Assembly: GCA_015068245.1 (NCBI GenBank)
Contig: SVKU01000012.1
Coordinates: forward strand, 1 to 64,000
Origin: Oscillospiraceae bacterium
Lineage (GTDB): Bacteria > Bacillota > Clostridia > Oscillospirales > Oscillospiraceae
Length of the DNA: 64,000 bases
Reading direction: 5' to 3'
A program made the translations under genes and the position numbers. This document shows, in pieces, positions 1 through 8,120 of the stretch. Below the pieces are notes generated by a model. It saw nothing but the letters and a program-made list of their open reading frames with translations. It did no database searches and was not told where the DNA came from. Position 1 is the first letter of the stretch, and each line of letters opens with the position of its first letter.

Positions 1-330
1 GCCGCATTTTTTGCTCTTTTCAAGGACGATGACCTTTTTGCCGGTCTCGCAGGCAGCCTTTGCAGCAGCAATAAGGCCGCTGCCGCCGCCGCCAACCACA
101 AGAACATCGCATTCACGATGAATCAGCTCATGCTTCTCGGCAGCCTTGGGTTCTTCGCCGACTTTTGCGATAACGCAGTTGTGGCAAAGTTCTGCGCACA
201 GGCCGCAATCGATACATTTTTCAGGGTCTATCCAGTATTTTGAACCCTTGAATCTGATGGCAGAAACAGGGCAGTTGACCTTGCACTGATGGCAGCAGGA
301 ACAGCCGGCTGCATTGATTTGATATGCCAT
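1..330 (-). CDS. Ferredoxin-domain FAD-dependent oxidoreductase, N-terminal part (cut by window edge)
   Basis: The reading frame starts at ATG 330 behind GGAGG and runs off the window, so only 110 residues are visible. Two 4Fe-4S motifs come first: CxxCxxCxxxCP at Cys10-Cys20 and CxxCxxCxxxCH at Cys38-Cys48, where the usual last Pro is His. A Rossmann FAD-binding motif, DVLVVGGGGSG, follows at about residues 65-75. This is the layout of ferredoxin-fused flavoproteins of the fumarate-reductase/succinate-dehydrogenase flavoprotein type, in which the clusters pass electrons to FAD. The substrate cannot be told because the catalytic half is missing. A flavoprotein lacking the ferredoxin part lies at 61384-63039. 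A TAGACA/TAGAAT promoter lies upstream. Confidence 0.85.
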   Translation of the reverse strand, partial: MAYQINAAGCSCCHQCKVNCPVSAIRFKGSKYWIDPEKCIDCGLCAELCHNCVIAKVGEEPKAAEKHELIHRECDVLVVGGGGSGLIAAAKAACETGKKVIVLEKSKKCG

Positions 331-361
331 TTCAATTTCCTCCAAATTTTGTTATAAAATA

Positions 362-390
362 ATTCTAATACAACTAATGTTGGTTGTCTA
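362..390 (-). promoter_or_regulatory. Putative promoter of the ferredoxin-flavoprotein
   Basis: On the minus strand a TAGACA -35 (385-390) and a TAGAAT -10 (362-367) are separated by 17 bp, about 30 bp before the start codon. It overlaps an imperfect inverted repeat with ACAAC/GTTGT arms that could be an operator. Confidence 0.4.
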
Positions 391-512
391 TTATCAAAAA
401 GGTCACTGGACAGACAAATTACTGCTGATACCTGCAAGCATCCCGTGTTGGATTTGCTTTTGAATTTGACTTATGATACTATTATCCCAAATCGGCATGT
501 TCGGAGGTCAAT

Positions 513-1478
513 ATGAATATTGGCACAATTAAAATAGACGGTCTGTTCGGTCTTGCACCCATGGCAGGCGTAACCGACCCCGCGTACAGACGTGTTTGCG
601 AAACTCACGGAACCGGCTGGACAGTGTCTGAGATGGTAAGCTCCAAGGCACTGGTATATCAGGACAAAAAGACAAGAACTCTTATGAAACGCTTTGGGCT
701 GCAAATACCCTACGGTATTCAGATTTTCGGCAGCGAGCCGGATACAATGGCAGCAGCTGCGGTTTTGGTACAGCAGTCGGGCGAGGCGGATTTCATAGAT
801 ATCAATATGGGCTGCCCAACGCCTAAAATCGTTTCCAACGGCGATGGCAGTGCGTTGATGAAAAACCCCGAGCTTGCAGGCAGAATAGTGGAAGCAGTGG
901 TAAAAGCGGTTGACGTTCCCGTTACGGTCAAAATGCGCAAAGGGTGGGACAAGGGCAGCGTAAATGCGCCCGAGCTTGCTGCGGTCGTTGAGCAGGCAGG
1001 GGCCGCTGCCATAACCGTTCACGGCAGAACCAGGGCGCAGATGTATTCCGGTGAAGCCGATCTCGATGTTATTGCAAAGGTGAAACAATCGGTAAAAATT
1101 CCCGTCATTGCCAACGGAGATATCCGTGACGGCAAATCCGCCGCACGGATCCTGCGTTATACCGGCTGTGATGCTGCCATGATAGGCCGAGGCTGTTTCG
1201 GAGACCCGTGGATATTTGCCGAAGCCAATTCAGCACTGAAAGGCGAAGAATTTGAAAGACCGCCTCTTGCTGTAAGAATGGACACTGCGCTGCAGCAGTT
1301 TGAGCTTTCGGTTGAAGATAAAGGCGAGCATATAGCCTGCCTTGAGGCAAGAAAGTACCTGTGCTGGTATCTTCATGGTGTTGCTTACGCAGGATACTAT
1401 AAGGAGAAAATAGTAAAAATCGAATCGGCCGGCGATGTTTACAGCATCGTCGAGGGAATCAAAAACGATTTGAGGTGA
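513..1478 (+). CDS. dusB: tRNA-dihydrouridine synthase (DusB type)
   Basis: This FMN-dependent enzyme reduces uridines in the tRNA D-loop to dihydrouridine. The 321-residue length is normal. Visible motifs are LAPMAGVTDPAYR at residues 14-26 (FMN phosphate and barrel start), NMGCPTP with the likely catalytic Cys101, HGRTR about 70 residues later, and the C-terminal barrel signature IPVIANGDI followed by MIGRGCFGDPW. The start is set by GGAGG 6 bp before ATG 513. The sigma factor gene follows after only 4 bp, so the two are probably cotranscribed. In many Firmicutes dusB sits with housekeeping genes, so its placement before an ECF sigma gene is local to this lineage. Confidence 0.93.
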   Translation: MNIGTIKIDGLFGLAPMAGVTDPAYRRVCETHGTGWTVSEMVSSKALVYQDKKTRTLMKRFGLQIPYGIQIFGSEPDTMAAAAVLVQQSGEADFIDINMGCPTPKIVSNGDGSALMKNPELAGRIVEAVVKAVDVPVTVKMRKGWDKGSVNAPELAAVVEQAGAAAITVHGRTRAQMYSGEADLDVIAKVKQSVKIPVIANGDIRDGKSAARILRYTGCDAAMIGRGCFGDPWIFAEANSALKGEEFERPPLAVRMDTALQQFELSVEDKGEHIACLEARKYLCWYLHGVAYAGYYKEKIVKIESAGDVYSIVEGIKNDLR

Positions 1479-1482
1479 GCAT

Positions 1483-2100
1483 ATGGCAGATGAACGCAAA
1501 CTGGTTCGTCTGGCAAAGAAAGGTGATACGGACGCCTTTGAACAGCTGGTTGAGATGCACAGCGACCGAATATACAGCATAGCTTTGCGAATGGTGGGAA
1601 ACCCCACAGATGCGGAGGATCTGGCACAGGAGGCTTTTCTTCGCATATGGAGAGGGCTTGAGGGGTTCAATATGGACTCAAAGTTTTCAACCTGGGCTTA
1701 CAGACTTACCACAAATGTGTGCATAGACTTTCTCCGCAAAGAGAAAAAGAACAACAACGTATCGCTGTTTACCGAAGACGATGATGGTGAAGAATCTGAG
1801 CTTGAGATAGCGGACGAACGGTACAGCCCCCAGCAAAAGCTGGAGCAGGATCAGCTGCGCCAAACCGTGGATCGGGCAATGAACAGCCTTGACCCCCAAT
1901 ATCGTCAAATTCTGACGCTCCGTGAACTGGGCGGACTCAGCTACGATGAGATAGCACAACAGTTGGGGCTGAAAGAAGGCACCGTAAAATCAAGAATAGC
2001 CAGAGCCAGAGAACAAATGAGAAAGCTTTTGACGGCTGACGGGAACTTTTTCGGTTCCGATTCGTCAGATAAAATGAAAGGAGGGATGACCCGTGGCTGA
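1483..2100 (+). CDS. ECF-family RNA polymerase sigma factor
   Basis: The 205-residue protein has sigma region 2 at about residues 20-90, including the NPTDAEDLAQEAFLRIWRG -10 recognition helix, an acidic linker (EDDDGEESELE), and sigma region 4 at about 130-185 with the helix-turn-helix LSYDEIAQQLGLKEGTVKSR. It has no extra C-terminal domain. The gene overlaps the next one by 8 bp; that gene encodes a zinc-finger anti-sigma factor, so activity is probably held in check at the membrane and released by an envelope signal. Several SigW/RpoE-like subgroups have this shape, so no symbol is given. Confidence 0.93.
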   Translation: MADERKLVRLAKKGDTDAFEQLVEMHSDRIYSIALRMVGNPTDAEDLAQEAFLRIWRGLEGFNMDSKFSTWAYRLTTNVCIDFLRKEKKNNNVSLFTEDDDGEESELEIADERYSPQQKLEQDQLRQTVDRAMNSLDPQYRQILTLRELGGLSYDEIAQQLGLKEGTVKSRIARAREQMRKLLTADGNFFGSDSSDKMKGGMTRG

Positions 2101-2968
2101 CAGCTGTGAAAGAATCTTGCCTGTGCTGTCTGCATATTTGGACGGAGAACTGTCTGAAGCAGAAGCGATGGAAGTGGAAAAACATATATCAACCTGTGAA
2201 CTTTGCAGCCTTAAGCTGGAAAGCTATCGTGCCATCAACTCCGAAACCCTTGAGGTCAAGGCTCCTGACGGTTTTACCGCAAGAGTAATGTCAAAAATAA
2301 AATCGGAGAATAATCGGAAAAAGAGAAAGATAATACCCTTTCGCCATGCAACACTTGCCGCCGCAATGGTGGCACTGGTGCTGTTGGGTGCATCGGGAAC
2401 ATTTGATGCTTTGCTTGGCAGAGCAAATAAAACAGCCGGGACAGTTGTTGTCCAAAACTCTGCTGCCGAGATGGAGAGCGAACTTCAGAAGAATGCAGAG
2501 CATATTATGAGCTACTCCGCGGCCTTTGATGCCGCACCTGCAGAGGCGGCTATGGAAGCTCCTGCCGCTGAGCCTGCACCTGTTATGGAAGAAGCACCTG
2601 CAGCACCTGTTCCGGAATCAAGAATCGTCGCAACAGCAGATGAGTTACCGGCAGAAGAAGCGGGTATTTTACACGATATTGCAGATGGCGCACCGCTTGC
2701 TCCCGTAAGTGAAGATGCCGAGGAAGAATCCGTTGCGGAAGAATCTGCGATAACGGAAGTCGAAGTTGCCGGTGAGATAACTTACGTTGAGCCTGCCGAA
2801 AACGGATTATATATCAAGGTTGAAAACAACGGCGAAGAAACTCAGGTGTATCTGCCTCGATCCGTATTTGGTGATATGGAGCCGGTAAAGGGCGAAACAA
2901 TACTTTTGATTGCTGAGGAAACCTTCGACGGATACGAATACCATTACGTCGCAATTGAAATTGAATAA
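2093..2968 (+). CDS. Membrane anti-sigma factor with zf-HC2 domain
   Basis: The start is GTG 2093, chosen because AAAGGAGGG lies 7 bp upstream; the gene overlaps the sigma gene by 8 bp, which fits translational coupling. The N-terminal cytoplasmic part carries the anti-sigma zinc motif HxxxCxxC (HISTCELC, about residues 31-38). One membrane helix follows at about residues 85-105. The outside portion is long and rich in Glu, Ala and Pro (about residues 120-215) and ends in a compact domain of about 65 residues. In this family the zf-HC2 domain binds and silences the partner sigma factor. The repetitive acidic stalk may span the cell wall; its sensing role is inference. Confidence 0.9.
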   Translation: MADSCERILPVLSAYLDGELSEAEAMEVEKHISTCELCSLKLESYRAINSETLEVKAPDGFTARVMSKIKSENNRKKRKIIPFRHATLAAAMVALVLLGASGTFDALLGRANKTAGTVVVQNSAAEMESELQKNAEHIMSYSAAFDAAPAEAAMEAPAAEPAPVMEEAPAAPVPESRIVATADELPAEEAGILHDIADGAPLAPVSEDAEEESVAEESAITEVEVAGEITYVEPAENGLYIKVENNGEETQVYLPRSVFGDMEPVKGETILLIAEETFDGYEYHYVAIEIE

Positions 2969-2997
2969 ACTAAGTAATGCTGTTCGTGTAACGGATA

Positions 2998-3051
2998 TGT
3001 CATTGCGAGAAAAATGCCATCCGACAGGATGGCTTTTTTTGTGGCAATCCG
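2998..3051 (+). repeat. TGTCAT-type palindromic element carrying a terminator
   Basis: The outer arms TGTCATTGCGAG and GTGGCAATCCG are those of the ATTGC/GCAAT version of the repeat family seen across the window. In this copy the inner hairpin is GCCATCC-GACA-GGATGGC followed by seven T (3016-3040), which is a good Rho-independent terminator for the sigma/anti-sigma operon. Confidence 0.75.
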
Positions 3052-3068
3052 TTTCTCTGAATAAATAC

Positions 3069-3121
3069 GGATCCTCACGGCACCAAGTTCAGCAAAGCTG
3101 ATCCTGGTGCCTCAGAATCAC
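3069..3121 (+). repeat. TGTCAT-type palindromic element (reverse, degenerate)
   Basis: Read on the minus strand it begins GTGATTCTGAG and ends GTGAGGATCC, with GGCACCA and TGGTGCC stems inside and an inner AGCTTTGCT loop. The ATTCT/AGGAT arms pair with one G-T. It lies 18 bp after the preceding element. Confidence 0.6.
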
Positions 3122-3191
3122 AAGCAGATTTTGTATATCATCCGAATTTTTGGGAAAAAATGTAACAGTAGAATACAGCAGGGGAGGCAGA

Positions 3192-3464
3192 ATGTTGGTA
3201 AAAGGCGTTTCCAAAAGAGTTATTGTTGTCCGTTCGCCGGATATAAGATACTTTGAACAGGCAATCTTCTTTGTCAAAGACGATGCACTTGGTCAAAAAG
3301 GTGTCAGTGCGCAGCGTGTGCTTGAAGAAGCCTGCCGTGTGGCAGACGGATACATTCGCCAAAACTCACGAAAATTGATACATCGCATACCGGCACCTGC
3401 TTTTTTTGCCATGGGAGCCGCTCTGACTGCGGTTTTGTGGCTGATAACTGTCTTGATACTTTAA
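3192..3464 (+). CDS. Conserved hypothetical protein with C-terminal membrane helix
   Basis: The 90-residue protein starts at ATG 3192 behind GGGGAGG; an in-frame start 14 codons upstream has no ribosome site. The soluble part begins LVKGVSKRVIVVRSPD and includes an amphipathic EEACRVADGYIR helix. A hydrophobic stretch, AFFAMGAALTAVLWLITVLIL, forms a tail anchor at about residues 69-89. I recall similar small proteins with the VVRSPD phrase in clostridia, but no function is assigned to them. The gene stands alone between two terminators. Confidence 0.7.
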   Translation: MLVKGVSKRVIVVRSPDIRYFEQAIFFVKDDALGQKGVSAQRVLEEACRVADGYIRQNSRKLIHRIPAPAFFAMGAALTAVLWLITVLIL

Positions 3465-3629
3465 CACAAACAACACAAAATGCACACACTGGATACAAAT
3501 TGTATCTATTAAACAAGTAGATGTTGGTGTATGATGAATGTGGAGAATTTGTGAAGCAGTTGCTTCCGATTTTCCCTCCTTGTATTTTTAATCTTCCTTT
3601 TTTCACTGGATCTCTCCAATCCAACGAAG

Positions 3630-3656
3630 CAGGCTGCCATATTGGCAGCCTGTTTT
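3630..3656 (+). terminator. Rho-independent terminator
   Basis: CAGGCTGCC and GGCAGCCTG stems with an ATATT-like loop are followed by TTTTGTTTTTG. It lies 165 bp downstream of the small membrane protein and directly before the promoter of the solute-binding protein. The intervening 3465-3629 is AT-rich with no gene seen. Confidence 0.75.
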
Positions 3657-3684
3657 GTTTTTGTATATTTAGTGTGTGAAGAAG

Positions 3685-3722
3685 TTGAAAAAAATGTGAT
3701 GATATGGTAACATATTATCACA
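3685..3722 (+). promoter_or_regulatory. Promoter overlapped by a 28-bp palindrome
   Basis: A TTGAAA -35 (3685-3690) and TAACAT -10 (3708-3713) are 17 bp apart. Positions 3695-3722 form a palindrome with arms TGTGATGATATG and CATATTATCACA (one mismatch) around GTAA. It covers the spacer and the -10, as expected for a repressor operator. The TGTGA/TCACA ends are spaced too widely for a standard Crp box. Confidence 0.55.
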
Positions 3723-3748
3723 TCGAAATGTTGAAAGGAGATACATAT

Positions 3749-5488
3749 ATGAAGAAATCAATAATTGCACTGTTTTTGGTTGCTATGATGCTGGTTTCAG
3801 TATTTTCCGGCTGCGGAGCCGATAAGGCTGCCGAGGAAAGCACTGCACCTGCTGAAAGCCAGCAGGTATCCGAAGCCCCTGCACCGGAAGAACCGGCAGA
3901 GGAAGCACCTGCCGAACCGGAGGCAGAACCTGTACCCGAAGAAGAAACCGAACCGGTGTCTGAGGGTTTTAAGCTTTTTGGTTCCTCTGTGGTAACCTTC
4001 CCTCTGGTTGAAGAACCCACCACGTTGACCGTCTACACCCGTGGCCCCAACACCAGAGGAGCAGTAGCTCAGTTGGGAATAAGCAGCTATACCGAATTCT
4101 CTGCCATTCAGTGGCTTCAGGAACAGACCGGCATTGAGCTGGATTTCACTGAAGTTTCTCACGAAGTTTTCTCCGAGCAGTTTAACCTTTACATGGCAGG
4201 CGGTGAATGTGCCGATATTCTTGTCAATGCAGGCATGGTATATTCCGGTGGCGTCGTCAAAGGCTTTGAGGACGAGGTATTTTTGGATCTGACTCCTTAC
4301 ATGGATGAATTTGCTCCCAACTATATGGAAGTTATCAATTCCGATCCCGAGGTTGCTCGTCAAGCCAAGTCTGATGGCGGTTACATACTCAATTTCTGCG
4401 CGCTCAACGAGACCATACCAGCCCGCAGTGGTTTTGTTACCAGAGCTGACTGGTTGGAAGAACAGGGTGTGGAAGTTCCCACCACCTATGACGAACTGGA
4501 TGCATGGCTCCGTCTGTGCCAGACCGAATACGGCTGCGATGTTGCCTATCATATGAACCAGCAGTGCTACGCTGACGGCATCACCGGCGGTTACGATGTT
4601 GCGGGTTTCAACGTAGGCCAGTCTGCACTGCCTTACCTTGTACACGACGGTGTTGTAGAATGCTCTCTTGCCACCGATAAATATAAAGAATACCTCTCCA
4701 TGCTGGCTGAATGGTATGCCGACGGCATTATTGAAGAGGACTTCATGTCCATCGTATTCGACCCCATGTCCAAGGAAAAGGTTGAAAAAATATCCAATAA
4801 CAGAACCGCAGTTTGGGGCGCCAACGCCAACGACCTTACCGCTTATGAATCCTATGTTGAAGGCGGTATTCCCGTAGTTGCTGTACCCAACCTTGTTAAG
4901 AACGAGGGAGAAAAGGACCATACCGGTAAAGCTACCTTGTTTGGTGACGACACTCTGTGCATCTTTGAGGGGTGCGAAAATCCTGAGCTTGCCATCAGCC
5001 TGGTGGACTATTTCTTCTCCGAAGCTGGTCAGCGTATCTATAACTTCGGTAAGGAAGGCGACACTTGGGAAATGGTGGATGGCGAGATACAGCTTACCGA
5101 AAAGGTTCTGAACAACGAGCTTGGCCTGTCTCCCAGCAATGTGCTGTCCATGGCTGCCGTATCCGGCGTATTCATGGGTGTTACCACTGCGCAGAAGACT
5201 GCTTTCAGCTACAACCAGCTGCAGTTGGAGACCATGGCCACCTGGCTCAACAGCTTCGACGGAGAGTATGTTTCCAACGCTTCACTGAACTCTGCAGAGA
5301 GTGAAGAATACAACTCTCTTGCCTCCGATATTGCCACCTATGCCAGCGAAAACATTCCCAGATTTATCATGGGTGAGCTTGATCTTGAAACCGAGTGGAG
5401 TGGATTTGTTGACCATCTGAAGAGTATGAACATCGACCGCTGTGTTGAGATCCAGCAGGGCGCATACGACAGATTTATCTCCAGATAA
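3749..5488 (+). CDS. ABC-type extracellular solute-binding lipoprotein (family 1)
   Basis: The start is ATG 3749 behind AAAGGAGA; an upstream in-frame start lacks a ribosome site. A signal peptide (MKKSIIALFLVAMMLVSVFSGC) ends in lipobox FSGC, so the protein should be lipid-anchored outside the membrane. A Glu/Pro/Ala-rich linker follows at about residues 25-75, then a roughly 500-residue binding domain of the large LplA/sugar-binding type. No permease or ATPase gene is nearby, so it must share a transporter encoded elsewhere or act as a stand-alone receptor. The next gene, 22 bp downstream, is a hotdog-fold protein, an unusual partner. The ligand is unknown. Confidence 0.85.
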   Translation: MKKSIIALFLVAMMLVSVFSGCGADKAAEESTAPAESQQVSEAPAPEEPAEEAPAEPEAEPVPEEETEPVSEGFKLFGSSVVTFPLVEEPTTLTVYTRGPNTRGAVAQLGISSYTEFSAIQWLQEQTGIELDFTEVSHEVFSEQFNLYMAGGECADILVNAGMVYSGGVVKGFEDEVFLDLTPYMDEFAPNYMEVINSDPEVARQAKSDGGYILNFCALNETIPARSGFVTRADWLEEQGVEVPTTYDELDAWLRLCQTEYGCDVAYHMNQQCYADGITGGYDVAGFNVGQSALPYLVHDGVVECSLATDKYKEYLSMLAEWYADGIIEEDFMSIVFDPMSKEKVEKISNNRTAVWGANANDLTAYESYVEGGIPVVAVPNLVKNEGEKDHTGKATLFGDDTLCIFEGCENPELAISLVDYFFSEAGQRIYNFGKEGDTWEMVDGEIQLTEKVLNNELGLSPSNVLSMAAVSGVFMGVTTAQKTAFSYNQLQLETMATWLNSFDGEYVSNASLNSAESEEYNSLASDIATYASENIPRFIMGELDLETEWSGFVDHLKSMNIDRCVEIQQGAYDRFISR

Positions 5489-5510
5489 ACTGTTTTGAGG
5501 AAGATTGAAA

Positions 5511-6791
5511 ATGAATATTAACGATTATGAGATATTCTATCCCGGTGTGTACACACCTGAGGAAGAAGCGGCTCTTGAAGCCGTAAAAGCAGGCAAAATG
5601 GGCGGACCTCCGGCAGAGTTTGCCAACAGGAAAAAGCCTGTTTTGGAACGCTATGCCCTTTGGGAACCCTGCGTGCTGCTGTATGCTGCATGTGTCAACA
5701 GGTTTGACCCTCTTTACAACGATGTTGAGTACGCAAAAAGTACTTGGTATGGTGGACTTCCCGTATATCCCGGCTATGTAAATGCCGAGAATATGGTAAT
5801 GCTGCCTCCTGTATTCGGCAACCATGCACCAAGAGACGGTCAGATACCCGGCGACGCTTACGACCATGAGATTCAGTATTACAAGCCCATCCTTGCCGGC
5901 GACGACATCACCAGAGGCGAACCAAAGGTGGACATCGTGGACGTGACCGACAAAAACGGCAGCCCCATTCGTGTATTCATTACCATAATCGAGACTGAAC
6001 TGGTTAACCAGCATGGCGAAGTAGTGGGCAAGAGCATCAACCGATTCCCTCAGATGTATGCTCGCCGCAAAGACGGCAAGCCTGACGAGATGAGATTTGA
6101 TCCCCATAAGTCCAGAGTGCCTTATCACTATGAGCAGAAGGATCTTGAACTGCTTAAGAGCTATTGGGAAAAGGAAAAAATCCGTGGCAGCGAAACTTTG
6201 TACTGGGAAGATGTAAATGTTGGCGAATATCTGCCCGCCACTGCGGAAGTACCCATGACCCAGATGGCTATGCTGCGTATGCACGGTATGGATTTTATGA
6301 ATATGTCCATGCAGGATCTGCGTGACAGACTGCTGACAGGAAACATGGAGCACATGGAATACGACGAATACGGCGTACCCGACACAACAATGCTCCATTT
6401 CAGAGCTGACCAGCCGGGCTTCTATAACTTCACAGGCAGAAACTTCTGCTTGCGTATGGTAACTAACTGGATGGGTGACGATGGTTTTGTTACCAAGGTC
6501 AACTGGAGAATGGTCAATGACTTCCCTGAAGATAAACAGACCAATCCTTTCCCGGAAGACTTTTACCGTCCCAGCTATTTCTTCAAGGTGCCTGAATTGA
6601 AGGAAAAGGGAGCCAGAATATCCACCCATGGCGCCGCTCCTGATGCGACCATAACCGGTGGCTACATCTACGACAAGCGTATCGAAAACGGCGAACACCT
6701 TGTAGATATTGCATGTTGGGGCCAGGATCTGGAAGGCCATTATCACACCGAGTGCGGCATAACCGTAAGACTGCCGTCCAAGGAGAAATAA
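5511..6791 (+). CDS. MaoC-like double-hotdog protein (putative acyl-CoA dehydratase/hydratase)
   Basis: The start is ATG 5511, with GAGG 10 bp upstream; a TTG at 5505 has no better support. The 426 residues look like two hotdog domains. The first has NRFDPLYNDVEYAK and a GGLPVYPGYV loop like the substrate-binding loop of MaoC/FAS1-type dehydratases, then ILAGDDITRGEPKVDIVDV. The second starts at about 230 with YWEDVNVGEYLPATAEVPMT and closes with GITVRLPS. Such proteins hydrate enoyl-CoA or dehydrate hydroxyacyl-CoA esters. No other CoA-pathway gene is in the window, so the substrate is open. The typical D-x4-H catalytic pair is not obvious; the first domain reads DPLYND where MaoC enzymes often have NPIHxD. 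Confidence 0.65.
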   Translation: MNINDYEIFYPGVYTPEEEAALEAVKAGKMGGPPAEFANRKKPVLERYALWEPCVLLYAACVNRFDPLYNDVEYAKSTWYGGLPVYPGYVNAENMVMLPPVFGNHAPRDGQIPGDAYDHEIQYYKPILAGDDITRGEPKVDIVDVTDKNGSPIRVFITIIETELVNQHGEVVGKSINRFPQMYARRKDGKPDEMRFDPHKSRVPYHYEQKDLELLKSYWEKEKIRGSETLYWEDVNVGEYLPATAEVPMTQMAMLRMHGMDFMNMSMQDLRDRLLTGNMEHMEYDEYGVPDTTMLHFRADQPGFYNFTGRNFCLRMVTNWMGDDGFVTKVNWRMVNDFPEDKQTNPFPEDFYRPSYFFKVPELKEKGARISTHGAAPDATITGGYIYDKRIENGEHLVDIACWGQDLEGHYHTECGITVRLPSKEK

Positions 6792-6794
6792 GAA

Positions 6795-6831
6795 AAACTC
6801 CCTCTGAAGCGATTGCTTCAGAGGGAGTTTA
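6795..6831. terminator. Bidirectional terminator between convergent genes
   Basis: AAACTCCCTCTGAAGC and GCTTCAGAGGGAGTTT form a 16-bp stem with a GATT loop. It sits 3 bp after the hotdog gene and 4 bp after the end of the convergent DUF4349 gene. Confidence 0.85.
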
Positions 6832-6834
6832 TAT

Positions 6835-7857
6835 TTATGCATCAGTGTTGTCTTTTTCGGTATTATTCTGCTGCTTCATCATCTTTTTTTTCTTGCGTTT
6901 TGTATTGATCTTTTTAACGATCACCAAAACAACGGCTGCCACCACTGCCAGCAGTACCAGCACAGGAAGCGCGCCTACAAAACCCTTGAGCAGCTGCTTG
7001 AAGAATCGTCCTATGCCCTGAAGAGAGTCGGTAAAGCTGTCTGCCACCTGTTCCCAATATGTGCGCACAATGGGCTTTTCTTCGGTCAGTACGGCCACTT
7101 CCTCAATATACAGATAAACCGTGCTGTAATCCACCTGCCGCTGCCAATTAAGCAGCTTTGTTTCCAGGTTTTCTATCTGGTAACGGATTTCGGAAAGACG
7201 CTCTTCAATGACGATCATTGACTCAACATCTTCCACCTTTTCCAGCATGCTCAGCAGACGTTCTTCTTCTGTGCGGTAGGCATTAAGACGGGACTGACTG
7301 TCATAAAACTGAGTGGTGATGTTTTCTGCATAGGAGCTTCGGTTTGTCACGTTTCCGATTTCGGACAGCGATTCGGTCATACCGCCGTAGTTTTCCGAGG
7401 GGATACGCAGGGTGTAATCGGCGTAACGTGTGACGGTGTAGCCTCTTTCACGGCTGTACAGGTCAACGCCGCTGACAGAAGAGTTTTCAACAAAACCGCC
7501 AAACCGTTCCAGCAGCTCAGACACCTTTTCGATAGAACCGTCGAAATCCATGGTTTCGATGTGTGCGTCCATGGAATAGATGATCTTTTCCGACAGGTCG
7601 GCCTCACCGCCTCCGTTGATGGCGTCTCCGCCGGTTTCGGACTGGGAGTTGGACATTATGCTTTCCTCTTCCGGTGCTGCCATAGGTGCTTCCGGCTCGG
7701 CAGGTGCGGAATCCGAAGTGGAAAAGTATTCGCCTGCGGATTCTTCAACCACCATGTCGTAGTCTGCAGACTTCTGAGAGGAGCCTGCCCCACAGCCGAC
7801 CAAGAGGGAAAGAATAACAAGGCTTGCCAGCAATAAAGCTAAGAGTTTCCTTTTCAT
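6835..7857 (-). CDS. DUF4349 domain lipoprotein
   Basis: The start is ATG 7857 behind AAAGGAGA. The signal peptide ends in lipobox LLVGC at about residue 22. A flexible acidic linker runs to about residue 85, followed by the DUF4349 region (about 90-265) with a central coiled coil (TEEERLLSMLEKVEDVESMIVIEERLSEIRYQIENLE region), then a membrane helix at about 295-315 and a very basic cytoplasmic tail (KKINTKRKKKKMMK). The protein is therefore anchored at both ends. DUF4349 proteins are widespread in Gram-positive bacteria and their role is unknown. The gene is monocistronic. 7858-8040 upstream holds no gene. Confidence 0.88.
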   Translation of the reverse strand: MKRKLLALLLASLVILSLLVGCGAGSSQKSADYDMVVEESAGEYFSTSDSAPAEPEAPMAAPEEESIMSNSQSETGGDAINGGGEADLSEKIIYSMDAHIETMDFDGSIEKVSELLERFGGFVENSSVSGVDLYSRERGYTVTRYADYTLRIPSENYGGMTESLSEIGNVTNRSSYAENITTQFYDSQSRLNAYRTEEERLLSMLEKVEDVESMIVIEERLSEIRYQIENLETKLLNWQRQVDYSTVYLYIEEVAVLTEEKPIVRTYWEQVADSFTDSLQGIGRFFKQLLKGFVGALPVLVLLAVVAAVVLVIVKKINTKRKKKKMMKQQNNTEKDNTDA

Positions 7858-8042
7858 TTTTCATTCTCCTTTAAATTTTCTTTGTCTCTTTTGACGGATA
7901 AACAGACCAAAAGTTCCCATCTGCCGAAAGAAATTCAGTAATTTTGTTTAATCGAATCCAAAATCAATGTTGTTCATAAAAAAGCAAACAGTGAATTGTG
8001 AAAAGTGACGAAAACAGGTGAATTTTGGACTGCACATTTTAC

Positions 8043-8070
8043 TTGAAAAAATGGACAATGCTGTTATAAT
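8043..8070 (+). promoter_or_regulatory. Promoter of nfnAB
   Basis: A TTGAAA -35 (8043-8048) and a perfect TATAAT -10 (8065-8070) are separated by 16 bp, about 50 bp before the nfnA start. Confidence 0.7.
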
Positions 8071-8120
8071 TAAAAATTAGTGAGTAAATACATTTAATTA
8101 ATGTGTACAGGAGGAACATA

